Source: DSNY01 sp016861185 (GTDB lineage: Bacteria; Pseudomonadota; Gammaproteobacteria; Burkholderiales; Burkholderiaceae_F). From it: 18,979 nt of DNA. The notes under the pieces were generated by a model that had not been told where the DNA came from, ran no database searches, and was given only the letters and a program-made list of their open reading frames with translations. The stretch is taken from contig SZOR01000079.1 of assembly GCA_030263275.1 (NCBI GenBank), positions 1 to 18,979 of the forward strand, read 5' to 3'. The translations under genes and the position numbers were made by a program. Shown here piece by piece: positions 6,758 through 14,563 of the stretch. Within the stretch, counting starts at the first letter, position 1; each line of letters starts with the position of its first letter.

Positions 6758-7705
6758 GTGTCCACGACCGCGCCGACGTCCCACGCTGCGCCCGCCGCCG
6801 GCGCATTCACGACGGGTCTGCTGCTGGCCATCGCGGGCGCCGTGCTGTTTTCGGCGAAGGCGATCCTGGTCAAGCTGTCGTACCGCTACGGCGTCGATGC
6901 GGTCACGCTGATCGCCTTGCGGATGGCGTTTTCGGTGCCGTTCTTCGCGTTCGCGTTGTGGTTCGCTTCGCGCGGTGCGCCGCGGCTTTCCGGCGGTGAG
7001 CACGCGCGCCTCGTTCTGATCGGGCTGCTCGGCTACTACGCGGCGAGCTTCCTCGACTTCCTCGGGCTGCAGTACGTCACCGCGGCGCTCGAGCGCCTGA
7101 TCCTCTATCTGACGCCGACGATCGTGCTGGTGATCTCGGCCGTCTGGCTGCGCAAGGCGATCACGCGGCTCGACGCGATCGCGCTCGCGCTGTCTTACGG
7201 CGGCATCGTGCTCGCGTTCTGGCACGACGTGTCGTTCGCCGGATCGAACGTGGCGCTCGGCGCGGCGCTCGTGTTCGGCTCGGCGGTCTGCTACGCGCTG
7301 TATCTGGTGCTGTCCGGCGAACTCGTCCGCCGCGTCGGCGCGATCAGGCTCGTCGCGTACGCGATGTGCGTCGCCTCGACCGCGTGCATCGTGCAGTTTC
7401 TGCTCGTCAACCCGCTGGCGAGCCTCGCGCAGCCGGCGCCGGTGTACTGGCTGACGGCCGCCAACGCGGTGTTCTCGACCGTGATCCCGGTCTTCGCGAC
7501 GATGCTCGCGGTGGCGCGCATCGGCGCCGGCAACGCCGCCCTCGCGGGTACCGTCGGGCCGGTCGCGACGATCCTGCTCGGTTATCTGTTTCTCGGCGAA
7601 GCGATCTCGGGCTGGCAACTCGCCGGCACCGTGCTCGTGCTCGCCGGCGTGTTCGTGTTGTCTCGCAAGGGCGCGCCGCGCGCGCGGTCCGCGCCCGCCG
7701 ATTGA
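6758..7705 (+). CDS. EamA/DMT-family inner-membrane transporter
   Basis: This 315-residue, very hydrophobic protein has about ten membrane segments arranged as two EamA repeats. The first contains AGAVLFSAKAILVKLSYRYGVDAVTLIALRM and LYLTPTIVLVISAVWL; the second contains ALVFGSAVCYALYLVLSGELV and ATILLGYLFLGEAISGWQLAGTVLVLAGV. DMT permeases of this kind export small metabolites such as amino acids; the substrate cannot be predicted. The start is GTG at 6758, supported by the TAGAAT element just upstream and the lack of a ribosome binding site. The quinone oxidoreductase gene begins 17 bases after its stop, so the two are probably cotranscribed. It is divergent from the SMR gene. Confidence 0.9.
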   Translation: MSTTAPTSHAAPAAGAFTTGLLLAIAGAVLFSAKAILVKLSYRYGVDAVTLIALRMAFSVPFFAFALWFASRGAPRLSGGEHARLVLIGLLGYYAASFLDFLGLQYVTAALERLILYLTPTIVLVISAVWLRKAITRLDAIALALSYGGIVLAFWHDVSFAGSNVALGAALVFGSAVCYALYLVLSGELVRRVGAIRLVAYAMCVASTACIVQFLLVNPLASLAQPAPVYWLTAANAVFSTVIPVFATMLAVARIGAGNAALAGTVGPVATILLGYLFLGEAISGWQLAGTVLVLAGVFVLSRKGAPRARSAPAD

Positions 7706-7722
7706 TCTTCAAGGAAACGACG

Positions 7723-8700
7723 ATGAAAACCCAGGCGATACGCATCCAGCAGCACGGCGGCCCCGAAGTTCTCGAACTCGTCGAGGTCGACGTCGGCGAT
7801 CCCGGTCCGGACGAAGTCCGCATCCGCCACCACGCGATCGGGCTGAACTTCATCGACATCTATTACCGGATCGGCCTGTACCCGGCGGCGCTGCCGCACG
7901 GGCTCGGATTCGAGGGCGCGGGCGTGGTCGACGCCGTCGGCGCCAACGTGAAGTTCCTGAAGGAGGGCGACCGCGTCGCCTACGGCCAAAGCCCGCTCGG
8001 CGCATACGCCGGCGTGCGCGTGATGCCGCCGAACATGGTCGTCAAGCTGCCGGCGAAGATCAGTTTCGACGAGGCCGCCGCCGTGATGCTCAAGGGCCTT
8101 ACGGTGCAGTACCTGTTCCGGCAGACGTATCGGCTGCAGGGCCACGAGACGATCCTGTTTCACGCCGCCGCGGGCGGCGTGGGTCTGATCGCCTGCCAGT
8201 GGGCGCGGGCGCTGGGCGTCAAGCTGATCGGTACCGTGTCGTCGCCGGAGAAGGCGGCGCTGGCGAAGAAGCACGGCGCCTGGGCCACCATCGACTACAC
8301 GAAGGAGAACTTCGTCGAGCGCGTCAAGGAGCTGACCAAGGGCGAGAAGGTGCCAGTCGTCTACGACGGCGTGGGCAAGGACACGTGGGAAGGCTCGCTC
8401 GACTGCCTGCAGCCGCGCGGGCTGATGGTGAGCTTCGGCAACGCGTCCGGCCCCGTGACCGGCGTGAGCCTCGGCATCCTGGCGCAGAAAGGCTCGCTGT
8501 TCGTCACGCGGCCTACGCTCGGCACGCACGTCGTTCCGCGCAGCCGGTTGGAAGCGTCGGCGGAAGAGCTGTTCGACCTGATGATCCGCGGCAAGATCAA
8601 AGTCGAGATCGACCAGCGCTACAGACTCGCCGACGCGGCGCAGGCGCACCGCGATCTGGCGAGCCGCAAGACGACGGGCTCGAGCGTGCTGACGCCCTGA
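7723..8700 (+). CDS. qor: NADPH:quinone oxidoreductase, zinc-independent MDR family
   Basis: This 325-residue cytoplasmic enzyme is the usual length for QOR. It has the GroES-like N-terminal half (GPEVLELVEVDVGDPGPDEVRIRHHAIGLNFIDIYYRIGLYP, then LPHGLGFEGAGVV) and a Rossmann half with the NADPH-binding motif HAAAGGVG (147-154). The catalytic-zinc ligands of alcohol dehydrogenases are absent, as in the QOR branch. It would reduce quinones with NADPH, possibly for detoxification. ATG 7723 is chosen because AAGGAAA lies eight bases upstream and MKTQAIRIQQHGGPEVLE is the family's N-terminus; a longer open frame upstream is antisense or overlapping noise. It is the second gene after the EamA permease and converges with the next gene, the stops being 19 bases apart. 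Confidence 0.95.
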   Translation: MKTQAIRIQQHGGPEVLELVEVDVGDPGPDEVRIRHHAIGLNFIDIYYRIGLYPAALPHGLGFEGAGVVDAVGANVKFLKEGDRVAYGQSPLGAYAGVRVMPPNMVVKLPAKISFDEAAAVMLKGLTVQYLFRQTYRLQGHETILFHAAAGGVGLIACQWARALGVKLIGTVSSPEKAALAKKHGAWATIDYTKENFVERVKELTKGEKVPVVYDGVGKDTWEGSLDCLQPRGLMVSFGNASGPVTGVSLGILAQKGSLFVTRPTLGTHVVPRSRLEASAEELFDLMIRGKIKVEIDQRYRLADAAQAHRDLASRKTTGSSVLTP

Positions 8701-8719
8701 GCCGCGCCTGCTTCCGCGC

Positions 8720-9241
8720 TCAGCTGGCCGGGCAGCCCTGCGCGCTGCCCGGCACCTTGCCGACCAGCAGCAGGAAGTTCTCGAACGGCCCCATGTTGCC
8801 CATCGCTTCCATCTTCGGGCCGACGAACTCGAGCCGCCCGAACATCATCGCGCGCATCGGGCCGTAGTCGCCGCGGCCCATCTCGACCCAGCGCGCAGTC
8901 TCGGCGCTCATCACGTAGTCGACGCTGCGCTCGAGCTGCGTGGTTTCGACCTTGCCGCCGTAGACGCACAGCGCCTTTTCGCCTTTCAGCGCGATGCGCA
9001 GCTCGGCGGTCGGCGCCGCGCCGCAGTCGCTGCGGAACACGTGCATCACCTTGAAGCCGCGCCCCTTGTCGTTCTTCACCCAACCGGTCTCGACGAGCTG
9101 ATCGGTCAGCACGGAGTCCTTGTTCCAGGCTTCGCAGGCGCCCTGCGCCCATTCGGCCGACATCAGCGCCGGCTGCGCGGCAAGCGGACCGGCGGCGCAG
9201 GCGGCGAGCGCGCAGACGGCAAGGGCGGGGCGAAGCTTCAT
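8720..9241 (-). CDS. Small secreted protein, possibly SCP2-like
   Basis: This 173-residue protein begins with a signal peptide (about 1-22, ALAVCALAACAAGPLAA) and is probably periplasmic. ATG 9241 is preceded by AAAGGGAAC, a good Shine-Dalgarno. The frame is open upstream, but only the part from this ATG looks like protein. The C-terminal half, with GRLEFVGPKMEAMGNMGPFENFLLLVGKV, recalls bacterial SCP2 (sterol-carrier-like) domains, in which a similar phrase closes the lipid-binding fold. This similarity is from memory and weak. Four cysteines remain in the mature part. The last codons also encode a strong hairpin that probably serves the convergent qor gene. Confidence 0.8.
   Translation of the reverse strand: MKLRPALAVCALAACAAGPLAAQPALMSAEWAQGACEAWNKDSVLTDQLVETGWVKNDKGRGFKVMHVFRSDCGAAPTAELRIALKGEKALCVYGGKVETTQLERSVDYVMSAETARWVEMGRGDYGPMRAMMFGRLEFVGPKMEAMGNMGPFENFLLLVGKVPGSAQGCPAS
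8727..8753 (+). terminator. Perfect 10-bp hairpin just after qor, inside the end of the opposing gene
   Basis: GCCGGGCAGC (8727-8736) and GCTGCCCGGC (8744-8753) are perfectly complementary around a seven-base loop. The hairpin starts 27 bases after the qor stop codon and is well placed to end plus-strand transcription. It has no T-tract on either side, so it is only terminator-like. It also codes the end of the minus-strand gene. Confidence 0.4.
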
Positions 9242-9279
9242 CGTGTTCCCTTTCGGTCGAGGTGAGCGGGTCGCGCCGA

Positions 9280-9330
9280 ACGGTATCCGCGCGCCGAAAA
9301 GCCAACAACGGGCTGCGTGATCGAGCTCAC
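9280..9330 (-). promoter_or_regulatory. CRP/FNR-type palindrome with candidate promoter for the small secreted protein
   Basis: GTGATCGAGCTCAC (9317-9330) has the GTGA-N6-TCAC pattern of CRP-family sites, within a larger cGTGA/TCACa match. Downstream on the minus strand are a -35-like TTGTTG and, 17 bases on, a weak -10 TACCGT (9285-9280), about 40 bases before the ATG at 9241. The site would sit near -50, between the usual class I and class II positions, but the start of transcription is uncertain. Confidence 0.35.
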
Positions 9331-9339
9331 ACAGCGCGG

Positions 9340-9780
9340 CTAGAGCACGCCCGGGATGAACCGGTGCGTGCGCGCGCGGTAGCCGGCGTATTCGGGAAAG
9401 CGCGCGAGCAGATAGCGCTCCTCGCGCACGGCTTTCGCGAGCAGCACGGCCGCAAGCGCGATCCAGGCACCGATGCGCCACGGCCGCGCATCGAGCGCGA
9501 CGAAAGCCAGCAGCGCGAGCAGCACGGCCGAGTACATCGGGTGGCGCACGTGCGCGTAGATGCCGTGCATCACGAGGCGCGCGCCGTCCTTCACTTCCGG
9601 CCGGATGTTGAAGTTGCCCGGCCGGTTGGCGGCGAGCGCAGCGAGCCCGACCGCGCCGCCCGCCGCGGCGAAGGTCGCCGCGAGCGCGATCGCGAGGACT
9701 TCAACGGCTGGCTGCGTCGTGACGATCAGCAGCCCGATCAGCAGGAACTGCAGCGCGACGAGCAGCCACGACGTCGCCAT
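9340..9780 (-). CDS. Isoprenylcysteine carboxyl methyltransferase-like membrane protein
   Basis: This 146-residue protein has about four membrane segments. Its C-terminal half carries the ICMT/PEMT-type S-adenosylmethionine signature: NFNIRPEVKDGARLVMHGIYAHVRHPMYSAVLL, then EERYLLARFPEYAGYRARTHRFIPGVL. The RHPMY and EERYL...F.EY.Y..R..R..P elements form the cofactor and catalytic pocket in these enzymes. Bacterial members methylate unknown small molecules or lipids, so I give no substrate. The gene starts 15 bases after the fbp stop on the same strand and is probably the third gene of a pepN-fbp-methyltransferase operon. Confidence 0.85.
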   Translation of the reverse strand: MATSWLLVALQFLLIGLLIVTTQPAVEVLAIALAATFAAAGGAVGLAALAANRPGNFNIRPEVKDGARLVMHGIYAHVRHPMYSAVLLALLAFVALDARPWRIGAWIALAAVLLAKAVREERYLLARFPEYAGYRARTHRFIPGVL

Positions 9781-9795
9781 CGCCGCTGCGCGCGC

Positions 9796-10794
9796 TCAGG
9801 CCCGCCGGTGCAGCGCGCTCACGTAGTCGACCTCGTTCTTCGAGCCGAGGATCACCGACACGCGCTCGTGCAGCTTCTTCGGCACGATCTCCAGGATGCG
9901 CTGCGTGCCGTTGGTCGCGGCGCCGCCGGCCTGCTCGACGAGGTAGCTCATCGGGTTCGCCTCGTACATCAGCCGCAGCTTGCCGGGTTTGTCGGGCTCG
10001 CGCTTGTCCCACGGGTACATGAAGATGCCGCCGCGGCTCATGATCCGGTGCACGTCGGCGACCATCGACGCGATCCAGCGCATGTTGAAGTCCTTGCCGC
10101 GCGGTCCTTCCTTGCCTGCGAGGCATTCGTCGATGTAGCGCTTTACCGGCGGCGCCCAGTGGCGCATGTTCGACATGTTGATCGCGAATTCCTTGGTATC
10201 GGCCGGGATCCTCACGTTCTCCTGCGTCAGGATGAAGCTGCCGGTGTCGCGGTCGAGCGTGAAGACCTGTACGCCGTGCCCGACCGACAGCACGAGCACC
10301 GTCTGCGGGCCGTACACCGCGTAGCCGGCGCATACCTGGCGCGTGCCCGGCTGCAGGAAGTCGGTTTCGACCGGCTCGCGCCCCTTCGGCGCCGGCAGCA
10401 CCGAGAAGATCGTTCCGATCGAGACGTTGACGTCGACGTTGCTCGAACCGTCGAGCGGATCGAACAGCAGCAGGTAGTTGCCGCGCGGATACGCGACCGG
10501 GATGCCGTGCGGCGCGTTCATTTCCTCCGAGGCCATCGCCGCGAGATAACCGCCCCATTCGTTGGCCTCGACCAGGATCTCGTTGGCGATCACGTCGAGC
10601 TTCTTCTGCGTTTCGCCCTGCACGTTGGTCGTTCCGAGCGAACCGAGCACGCCGCCGAGCGCGCCCTTGCCGACCGCGTGCGAGATCGTCTTGCACGCGC
10701 GTGCGACCGTCTCGAGCAGCAGCCGCAGATTCGGGTCGAGCCCGTGTTCCCGCTCGCAGCGGATCAGATGGTGGGTGAGGGACAGGCGGGGCAT
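9796..10794 (-). CDS. fbp: Fructose-1,6-bisphosphatase, class I
   Basis: This 332-residue enzyme hydrolyses fructose 1,6-bisphosphate to fructose 6-phosphate in gluconeogenesis and the Calvin cycle. It is full length for class I FBPase. Metal- and substrate-binding motifs are present: the Glu pair region ASEEM, FDPLDGSSN (111-119, the signature loop), the NMSNMRHW region, and KLRLMYEANPMSYLVEQAGG near the C-terminus, which contacts the sugar phosphate. ATG 10794 lies one base after the pepN stop, with GGAG inside the last pepN codons as Shine-Dalgarno, so translation is probably coupled to pepN. No Rubisco or other Calvin-cycle gene is in the window, so the gluconeogenic role is the simpler reading. 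Confidence 0.97.
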   Translation of the reverse strand: MPRLSLTHHLIRCEREHGLDPNLRLLLETVARACKTISHAVGKGALGGVLGSLGTTNVQGETQKKLDVIANEILVEANEWGGYLAAMASEEMNAPHGIPVAYPRGNYLLLFDPLDGSSNVDVNVSIGTIFSVLPAPKGREPVETDFLQPGTRQVCAGYAVYGPQTVLVLSVGHGVQVFTLDRDTGSFILTQENVRIPADTKEFAINMSNMRHWAPPVKRYIDECLAGKEGPRGKDFNMRWIASMVADVHRIMSRGGIFMYPWDKREPDKPGKLRLMYEANPMSYLVEQAGGAATNGTQRILEIVPKKLHERVSVILGSKNEVDYVSALHRRA

Positions 10795-10795
10795 C

Positions 10796-13483
10796 TCAGT
10801 TCTCCAGCGCTTTCGTCACGATCTCGCGGACGTCGCGCGAAAGCCGCGGCGCGCGCGCAACCTCGGCGAGCGCGTCCTTCATCAGGCGCTGGCGGTCGGG
10901 CGTGAACTTGCGCCAGCGATCGAGCGAGCGCGCCACGCGCGCGGCCACCGTCGGGTTGACCGGATCGAGCGCCAGCACCTGCTCGCGCCAGAACGCGTAG
11001 CCGGCGCCGTCGCTGCGGTGGAACTCCGCCGGGTTGTGCGCGCAGAAGCCGAGCACGAGCGCGTAGACGTTGTTCGGGTTCGACGCCGAATACGCCGGAT
11101 GGCGCAGCAGCATCCTCACGCGCTCCAGCACGCGCGGCTCGCCGCGCTGCGCGATCGCCGTGGCCTGCACCTGGAACCACTTGTTCATCAGCAGCGGCTC
11201 GTGCGCCCAGTCGCGCGCGAGCTGCAGCAGCACCTCGACTTTGAACGGCGCCGCGCTGTTGACGATCGCCGCCAGCGCCGCCTGCTTGTCGGTCATGTTG
11301 GTCGCGTTGGCAAGCTGCGCGCGCGCCAGCGCGAGTGCCTCGTCGTCGCCGCTGTCGACCAGATAGGTCAGCGCCAGGTTGCGCAGTCCGCGGCGGCCGG
11401 CGGCGGCCGGCGTCGGCAGGTACGGGCCGGGCACTTCGTTGTCTTCGTGGGCCCGTCTCAGCTCTGCCGCGAGCCTGCGGCCCAGTTCGCGGCGGACGAA
11501 CTGGCGCGCCGCGCGGATCGCCTCGGGATCGACCATCGCGCGCTGCTCCGCGATGAACGACTCGGCCGGAAGCTGCAGCGCCTGCTCGCGAAACGCCGGT
11601 GCGAGCTGCGCGTCGGTGAGCGTGCGGCGGAACACGTCGACGAAGGCGTCGTCCACGTGCGGCGACTGCTGCGTCTCGAACGCTTCGGTCGCGGCGAGCA
11701 GCCGCGCGACCGCGAGCCGCTGGCCGGCTTCCCAACGGTTGAAGGCATCGCCGTCGTGCGCAGCGAGGAAAGCGAGCTCGGCATCCGAATAGCGGTAGTC
11801 GACGATCACCGGCGCGGAGAAGTCCCGCAGCAGCGAAGGCACCGGCGGCTCCGTGACCTCGACGAAGCGGTAGGTCCGGCTCGGCTCGGCGAGCTCCAGC
11901 ACGCGCGTGCCGGCCATCGGGGTCGCTTCGCCTTCGAGCTGCAGCGGCAGGTCGCGGCCGTCGGCGCCGACCAGCCCGACCGCGAACGGGATGTGAAACG
12001 GCTCCTTGTCGGGCTGCCCCGGCGTCGGCGGACAGCTTTGCGTCAGCGTCAGCTCATAGATGCCGTGCGCCTCGTCGTAGCTCGTCGCCACCGCGATGCG
12101 CGGCGTGCCGGCCTGCGCGTACCAGCGGCCGAACTGCGTGAAATCGCGGCGGTTGGCGTCGCCCATCGCCGCGACGAAGTCGTCGCAGGTCACCGCCTGC
12201 CCGTCGTGCCGCTTGAAGTACAGGTCGAGACCGCGCCGGAAGCCTTCGCGCCCGAGCAGCGTCTGCAACATGCGGACCACCTCGGCGCCTTTTTCGTAGA
12301 CGGTGGCGGTGTAGAAGTTGCCGATCTCCTGGTAGGAATCGGGCCGCACCGGATGCGCCATCGGGCCGGCGTCCTCCGGGAACTGCGCCGCGCGCAGCGC
12401 ACGCACGTCGTCGATGCGCTTGACCGCGCGCGCGAACGCGGCCGCGCTGCCTTCGGCGTGCTCCGCCATCATGTCCGCGGAGAACTCCTGGTCGCGGAAG
12501 ACGGTCAGGCCTTCCTTGAGACTCAACTGGAACCAGTCGCGGCAGGTCACGCGGTTGCCGGTCCAGTTGTGGAAGTACTCGTGCCCGACGATCGACTCGA
12601 TGTTCGCGTAATCGGCGTCGGTGGCGACCAGCGGATTCGCCAGCACGTACTTCGCGTTGAAGATGTTGAGCCCCTTGTTCTCCATCGCTCCCATGTTGAA
12701 GTCGTTGGAGGCGACGATCATGAAGCGGTCCAGGTCCAGCTCGAGCCCGTAGCGCCGCTCGTCCCAGCGGATCGCGCGCTGCAGGCTCTCCATCGCGTGC
12801 GCGGTCTTGTCGAGCTGGTCCGGCTCGACCCACACCTGCAGCAGCACCTCGCGTCCGGAGCGCGTCTTCAGGCGCTCCTCGCGGCATACGAACCGGCCCG
12901 CGACCAGCGCGAACAGGTAACTCGGCTTCGGAAACGGATCCTCCCAGCGCGCCCAGTGGCGGCCGTCGGGCAGATCGCCCTGACCGGCGAGGTTGCCGTT
13001 CGATAGCAGTACGGGATAGCGCGCCTTTTCGGCGCGCAGCGTCACGGTGTACGTGGCCATCACGTCGGGCCGATCGGGGAAAAACGTGATGCGGCGGAAG
13101 CCCTCCGCCTCGCACTGCGTGAAGAAGCTGCCGTGCGACACGAACAGCCCCATCAGCTCGGTATTGGCCGCCGGTCGGATGCGGTTGCGGATGCGCAGCG
13201 CGAACGCGTCGCGCGGCGGCTGCAGCGCGATGCGACCGGCGTCGAGCGTGTAGCGGTCGGCGCCGACCGTGCGGCCGTCCAGCTCGATCGATTGCAGCTC
13301 GAGATCTTCGCCGTCGAGCAGGAGGGTTCCGCCGGGACCCGCCGGATTGCGCCGCACCGCCATCGAAGCGACGACCTGCGTCAGCTCCGGGTCGAGGTCG
13401 AACTCCAGCTCGATGCGGTCGACGAGGTAGGGAGGCGGCTTGTAGTCGGCGCGCCGGACCGTGACGACTTGATCGTTTCGCAT
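10796..13483 (-). CDS. pepN: Aminopeptidase N (M1 family zinc metallopeptidase)
   Basis: This 895-residue protein is close in length to E. coli PepN (870). It removes N-terminal residues from peptides in the cytoplasm and has no signal peptide. The exopeptidase motif GAMEN is at 265-269, and the zinc site is HEYFH (301-305) with E324 (LKEGL), the normal H-E-x-x-H-x18-E spacing. The beta-sandwich linker and the helical C-terminal domain typical of PepN follow. ATG 13483 is chosen; an in-frame GTG nine bases earlier (13492) is possible and would add three residues. Neither has a strong Shine-Dalgarno. A TACAAT element 42 bases upstream could be its -10. It heads the operon with fbp and the methyltransferase. 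Confidence 0.97.
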   Translation of the reverse strand: MRNDQVVTVRRADYKPPPYLVDRIELEFDLDPELTQVVASMAVRRNPAGPGGTLLLDGEDLELQSIELDGRTVGADRYTLDAGRIALQPPRDAFALRIRNRIRPAANTELMGLFVSHGSFFTQCEAEGFRRITFFPDRPDVMATYTVTLRAEKARYPVLLSNGNLAGQGDLPDGRHWARWEDPFPKPSYLFALVAGRFVCREERLKTRSGREVLLQVWVEPDQLDKTAHAMESLQRAIRWDERRYGLELDLDRFMIVASNDFNMGAMENKGLNIFNAKYVLANPLVATDADYANIESIVGHEYFHNWTGNRVTCRDWFQLSLKEGLTVFRDQEFSADMMAEHAEGSAAAFARAVKRIDDVRALRAAQFPEDAGPMAHPVRPDSYQEIGNFYTATVYEKGAEVVRMLQTLLGREGFRRGLDLYFKRHDGQAVTCDDFVAAMGDANRRDFTQFGRWYAQAGTPRIAVATSYDEAHGIYELTLTQSCPPTPGQPDKEPFHIPFAVGLVGADGRDLPLQLEGEATPMAGTRVLELAEPSRTYRFVEVTEPPVPSLLRDFSAPVIVDYRYSDAELAFLAAHDGDAFNRWEAGQRLAVARLLAATEAFETQQSPHVDDAFVDVFRRTLTDAQLAPAFREQALQLPAESFIAEQRAMVDPEAIRAARQFVRRELGRRLAAELRRAHEDNEVPGPYLPTPAAAGRRGLRNLALTYLVDSGDDEALALARAQLANATNMTDKQAALAAIVNSAAPFKVEVLLQLARDWAHEPLLMNKWFQVQATAIAQRGEPRVLERVRMLLRHPAYSASNPNNVYALVLGFCAHNPAEFHRSDGAGYAFWREQVLALDPVNPTVAARVARSLDRWRKFTPDRQRLMKDALAEVARAPRLSRDVREIVTKALEN

Positions 13484-13524
13484 GCGGGGCACTCATCGGG
13501 GCCACGCCTGGCCCGGCACGACCG

Positions 13525-13530
13525 ATTGTA
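13525..13530 (-). promoter_or_regulatory. pepN: Candidate -10 for pepN
   Basis: TACAAT on the minus strand is a five-of-six match to TATAAT, placed 42 bases before the pepN ATG. No clear -35 is seen 16-18 bases upstream. Confidence 0.3.
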
Positions 13531-13811
13531 CGGACCCTGCTCTGCGTCGGCGTTCGCGCGTTCGCGAACCGAGTCGCCGAGTCCGGGGTGTCGATTGCGG
13601 TGACGCAGGAGAGGCATTGCGGCTCGCCCGGGCGGTCGACCATCAAGGACGCTTCGAGCGTGCAGGCGATCGCGACGTCGACGCCGTCCGCTCCGGTCCA
13701 TTGCGGACAGCGCGGCCACGGGGCCGCCGCATGGCCGGTGCCGGCTACTGCGGTGGAAGCCGATCGACTGGAGCATCGACGCGCCCGATTGGCGGTCGTC
13801 GACTCGATGCG

Positions 13812-13848
13812 CGTCCTGTCCTGGGACCGTGCAGCGCACGGCAGGACG
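13812..13848. other. Nested hairpin in the pepN upstream region
   Basis: CCGTGC (13827-13832) pairs with GCACGG (13836-13841) around a three-base loop. Directly outside, CGTCCTG (13812-13818) pairs with CAGGACG (13842-13848), with eight unpaired bases (TCCTGGGA) on the left side only. Thirteen base pairs in total within 37 bases. Confidence 0.45.
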
Positions 13849-13936
13849 GCCTTACGCGAGACAAGAAGACCGCGGCCGACGAGTTGCGTCGTGCGGCGCG
13901 TTGCCGGAGAGCGGTTTCGCCCGCACCGGCCCAAGC

Positions 13937-13966
13937 GGCGGAGCCCGGTCGATTGCGGGCTCCGCC
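13937..13966 (-). terminator. Perfect 11-bp hairpin downstream of the PEP-CTERM gene
   Basis: GGCGGAGCCCG (13937-13947) and CGGGCTCCGCC (13956-13966) are perfectly complementary around an eight-base loop. It begins 17 bases past the stop codon of the PEP-CTERM gene in the direction of transcription. There is no T-run after it, so it is a terminator-like or 3'-end-stabilising hairpin. Confidence 0.55.
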
Positions 13967-13983
13967 ACCGTGCTGTCGGCCGA

Positions 13984-14505
13984 TTACCGGCGGCGGCGAC
14001 TCAGCGCAACGGCCACCAGGCCGAGACCCAACAGGGCGAGCGAAGCCGGCTCCGGCACGCGGGCCACCGTCAAGTCGATCAACGCCTGTTGGCCCGGGCT
14101 CCAACTCGAGTTGTTCAGCAACAGCGTCAGGGAGTTCGCCGTGAAGGAGATGTCGCTTGCGTCGAAGCCTGCCGACTGCGAGAAGTTCAGGCTTGCACCG
14201 AGGATGCCGTCCAGCCCGGACAGCGTCAGGACTTCACCCGCGCCCATACCCAAGCCGCCCCCGCTGATCAGCGTCAGGAGCACGCTCGACGCTCCGATGT
14301 CGATCGAAAAGAACGGGTTGCCGACGAGGTTCAATTGGAACTCGATGCCGGGATCCGTGACCGTGTTGCTTGCCGGGCTGCACGACCAGAAGCTGCCGTT
14401 GGGTTGCATGTCGCAATCGGCCGTCTGTCCGAGCAAGGATGCGTGCGCGGTCGGTGCGGCGGCGAGCATCAGGACGCAAGCGAGCGAAGCGAGTTTTCTG
14501 ATCAT
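13984..14505 (-). CDS. PEP-CTERM sorting domain protein
   Basis: This 173-residue exported protein has a signal peptide (about 1-22, LASLACVLMLAAAPTAHA) and ends with the classic PEP-CTERM signal: VPEP at 150-153, a hydrophobic stretch (ASLALLGLGLVAVAL) and RRRR at the very end. Such proteins are recognised and processed by an exosortase (EpsH family) and are linked to exopolysaccharide. The central part is Ser/Gly/Asn/Leu-rich with no catalytic motif and matches no family I know; it has three or four cysteines, two of them near the start of the mature protein. ATG 14505 follows GGGAGGAAAGCAG, a strong Shine-Dalgarno. A promoter lies just upstream, so it is probably transcribed apart from the kinase. 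No exosortase is in the window. Confidence 0.92.
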   Translation of the reverse strand: MIRKLASLACVLMLAAAPTAHASLLGQTADCDMQPNGSFWSCSPASNTVTDPGIEFQLNLVGNPFFSIDIGASSVLLTLISGGGLGMGAGEVLTLSGLDGILGASLNFSQSAGFDASDISFTANSLTLLLNNSSWSPGQQALIDLTVARVPEPASLALLGLGLVAVALSRRRR

Positions 14506-14563
14506 CTGCTTTCCTCCCAGGTTGGATGCGCAGCACCTTCGATCCGCGCAGAGGCATCGCAGC

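Larger units (their letters stand above)
13484..13983. other. 500-base stretch without a convincing gene
   Basis: This lies between the start of pepN and the end of the PEP-CTERM gene. Frames on both strands stay open over parts of it, but the products are Arg/Ala/Pro-rich with no recognisable motif and I do not call them. It contains a candidate pepN promoter (-10 TACAAT, 13530-13525, minus), an eight-base palindrome TTCGCGAA close upstream of that, a nested hairpin at 13812-13848 and a perfect hairpin at 13937-13966. Confidence 0.6.

Noticed and set aside
6164..7618. Long minus-strand open frame joined to the hydrolase (965 codons in total)
   Set aside because: Everything upstream of 6163 is Arg/Asp/Glu-rich antisense of the SMR and EamA genes. 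The hydrolase signal peptide begins at 6163.
10562..13006. An 814-codon plus-strand open frame across fbp and pepN
   Set aside because: It is antisense to two genes with complete catalytic motifs and its product is Arg/His/Val-rich without motifs.
13500..13980. Possible genes on either strand in the gap
   Set aside because: Frames are open but the products lack motifs, a plausible start with a Shine-Dalgarno, or normal amino-acid composition.
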